Positions 6,039 through 7,421 of a stretch of DNA of 7,421 nucleotides are shown piece by piece. Both the position numbers and the translations under genes were made by a program. The notes beneath the pieces are model-generated. The model was given only the letters and a program-made list of their open reading frames with translations. It had not been told where the DNA came from and did not search any database. Within the stretch, counting starts at the first letter, position 1. Each line of letters opens with the position of its first letter. This stretch comes from Lachnospiraceae bacterium UBA7160. GTDB taxonomy: Bacteria > Bacillota > Clostridia > Lachnospirales > Lachnospiraceae. Location of the stretch: NCBI GenBank assembly GCA_002491565.1, contig DKWE01000091.1:1-7421 (forward strand), written 5' to 3'.

Positions 6039-7349
6039 ATGAAGTACAAAATGAACAAAGCCCCGATGGGGTGGAACAGCTATGACTATTATGACACGAC
6101 GGTGGATGAGAAGGCTGTGAAGGCGAATGCGGACTTCATGGCGGAGCATCTGAAGGAAGCAGGCTGGGAATATATCGTGGTGGATATCGAGTGGTATTCC
6201 AGAGACGCAGGTACGAAGCGCGACCGGTATCAGTACATTCCTTACGGGGAGATTGAGATGGATGCGTATGGACGGCTGCAGCCGGATCCGGTGCGGTTCC
6301 CATCTTCCGCAGGCGGGAAGGGCTTCGGACCCCTGGCGGATTATGTGCATGGACTTGGCCTGAAGTTCGGTATCCACATTATGCGGGGCATCCCGCGGGA
6401 GGCGGCACACCGCCATCTGCCAATCCTCGGAAGCGACGCGCTGGCGAGTGATATCGCGAATCCGTCCTCGATCTGCGGCTGGAATCCGGACATGTATGGT
6501 GTATACAAGAATGTGCCGGGAGGGCAGGAATACTACGACTCGATTATTAAAATGTACGCGGACTGGGGCGTAGACTACATTAAGTGCGATGACATCTGCA
6601 ATACAAACATTTATCCGGCGAAACCATACTCCGCGGCGCATGAGGTTGAGATGCTGCACCGTGCGATTGAAAAGAGCGGGCGAGACATCGTGCTCTCCCT
6701 GTCTCCGGGACCGGCGCTCATCGAGAAAGCGTGGCATTATGAGAAGTACGCGAATATGTGGCGGATTACGGATGACTTCTGGGATAAATGGGACCTGCTT
6801 GTGCCGATGTTCTATCGCTGTGAGCTCTGGCAGAATCACGTAGCGGAAGGCTCTTATCCGGACTGTGATATGCTCCCGCTTGGCAGGCTTGGAAAAGGCT
6901 TCGGGCACGAGCGCAACACTGGATTTAACAAAGAAGAGCAGAAGACGATGATGACTCTGTGGTGTATGTTTGGCTCTCCGCTGATGATCGGAGCAGAGCT
7001 GACCATGCTGGATGACTGGACGCTGTCTCTTCTCCGGAACACGGAAGTTCTGAAGCTTGTCTCCAACGACTATGTCGGCCGTCAGGAGGAGCGCGACAGT
7101 GAGACGGTCATCTGGAGCTGCCGGAATGCAAAAACAGGGGAAAAGTACGTTGCACTCTTTAATCTTGACTCTGCATCGCGTGAAATTACCTGTGATACTG
7201 CAGCGATTGACCAGTTCGCGGACGCGCCGTGCAGCGCGCCGGTTACTGCGAAGGAACTGTGGAGCGATACCACAGTGGAGGGCATCGGGACCGTGCTGAA
7301 GGCAGAAGTTGCGCCGCACGGGGTAAAATTATTCAAGATTCTGGCATAG
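6039..7349 (+). CDS. GH27 glycoside hydrolase (alpha-galactosidase or beta-L-arabinopyranosidase)
   Basis: This 436-aa enzyme has no signal peptide, so it is probably cytoplasmic and acts on imported oligosaccharides. The N-terminal catalytic barrel opens with the family signature APMGWNS (8-14). The expected nucleophile is D184 in YIKCDD and the expected acid/base is D246 in WRITDDFWDKW. The last ~95 residues form a C-terminal beta-rich domain. Length and motif order fit GH27. The galactose-binding DDCW motif of classical alpha-galactosidases reads DIEW here: D49 is kept, but the second Asp is Ile50. Substitution at that position is associated, as I recall, with GH27 beta-L-arabinopyranosidases. 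The enzyme therefore removes a terminal alpha-D-galactose or beta-L-arabinopyranose residue, and the sequence alone cannot settle which. It lies 201 nt after the lipoprotein gene, perhaps with its own promoter, although no convincing -35/-10 pair is seen. Confidence 0.88.
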   Translation: MKYKMNKAPMGWNSYDYYDTTVDEKAVKANADFMAEHLKEAGWEYIVVDIEWYSRDAGTKRDRYQYIPYGEIEMDAYGRLQPDPVRFPSSAGGKGFGPLADYVHGLGLKFGIHIMRGIPREAAHRHLPILGSDALASDIANPSSICGWNPDMYGVYKNVPGGQEYYDSIIKMYADWGVDYIKCDDICNTNIYPAKPYSAAHEVEMLHRAIEKSGRDIVLSLSPGPALIEKAWHYEKYANMWRITDDFWDKWDLLVPMFYRCELWQNHVAEGSYPDCDMLPLGRLGKGFGHERNTGFNKEEQKTMMTLWCMFGSPLMIGAELTMLDDWTLSLLRNTEVLKLVSNDYVGRQEERDSETVIWSCRNAKTGEKYVALFNLDSASREITCDTAAIDQFADAPCSAPVTAKELWSDTTVEGIGTVLKAEVAPHGVKLFKILA

Positions 7350-7380
7350 AGTGTGTTTGAAAAATCATTCCTACCATCTG

Positions 7381-7398
7381 CACGCCCCACTTTGCGTG
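7381..7398. other. Small hairpin in the 3' flank
   Basis: CACGC at 7381-7385 pairs with GCGTG at 7394-7398 around an 8-nt loop. It lies 31 nt after the hydrolase stop. The 72-nt flank has no ORF of note, and the hairpin is not followed by a T-run, so it is not a convincing terminator. The flank could be the edge of an intergenic repeat continuing beyond the window. Confidence 0.25.
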
Positions 7399-7421
7399 AT
7401 ATTTCTGCCAAATTCAGTTGA

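Noticed and set aside
5865..7319. 484-codon open frame on the minus strand opposite the GH27 gene
   Set aside because: The + strand frame has clear GH27 catalytic motifs and a consensus RBS. The minus frame also runs through the inverted-repeat spacer and has no domain signature.

Overview
The window looks like a chromosomal carbohydrate-sensing locus from a Gram-positive anaerobe of the Clostridia, most plausibly a gut Lachnospiraceae. That placement is an inference from the YesN/YesM-type two-component pair, an MglB-type lipoprotein with a short Gram-positive signal peptide, strong AGGAGG-type ribosome binding sites and moderately GC-rich coding DNA. No rRNA or other taxonomic marker is present.

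Layout, all genes on the + strand. Bases 1-314 hold no gene. They carry a 43-nt element repeated later in the window, a block of nested inverted repeats that could fold as a branched RNA, a candidate tandem operator, a good extended -10 promoter and a 5'-leader hairpin. Three tightly coupled genes follow: an AraC-type response regulator (315-1922), a YesM-type sensor histidine kinase (1903-3738, 20-nt overlap) and a membrane-anchored periplasmic-binding-protein-like protein (3725-4681, 14-nt overlap). A 139-nt spacer contains the second copy of the repeat. Next come an MglB-like glucose/galactose-binding lipoprotein (4821-5837), a 201-nt spacer with a MITE-like inverted-repeat element, and a GH27 glycoside hydrolase (6039-7349). 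The last 72 nt hold only a small hairpin.

Working model (inference): the anchored binding protein and the kinase's extracellular domain sense a sugar together, the kinase phosphorylates Asp57 of the regulator, and the regulator activates this locus. It would thereby control the galactose-binding lipoprotein and the cytoplasmic GH27 enzyme, which removes terminal galactose or L-arabinopyranose. This resembles the three-component XylFII-LytS-YesN xylose sensor described in Clostridium beijerinckii. Three points are unusual. The anchored binding protein seems to have lost standard sugar-contacting residues. The MglB-like protein, whose ligand and calcium residues all appear present, has no mglA/mglC permease genes next to it. 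The GH27 enzyme has Ile where alpha-galactosidases have the second Asp of the DD motif, a position linked to beta-L-arabinopyranosidase activity.
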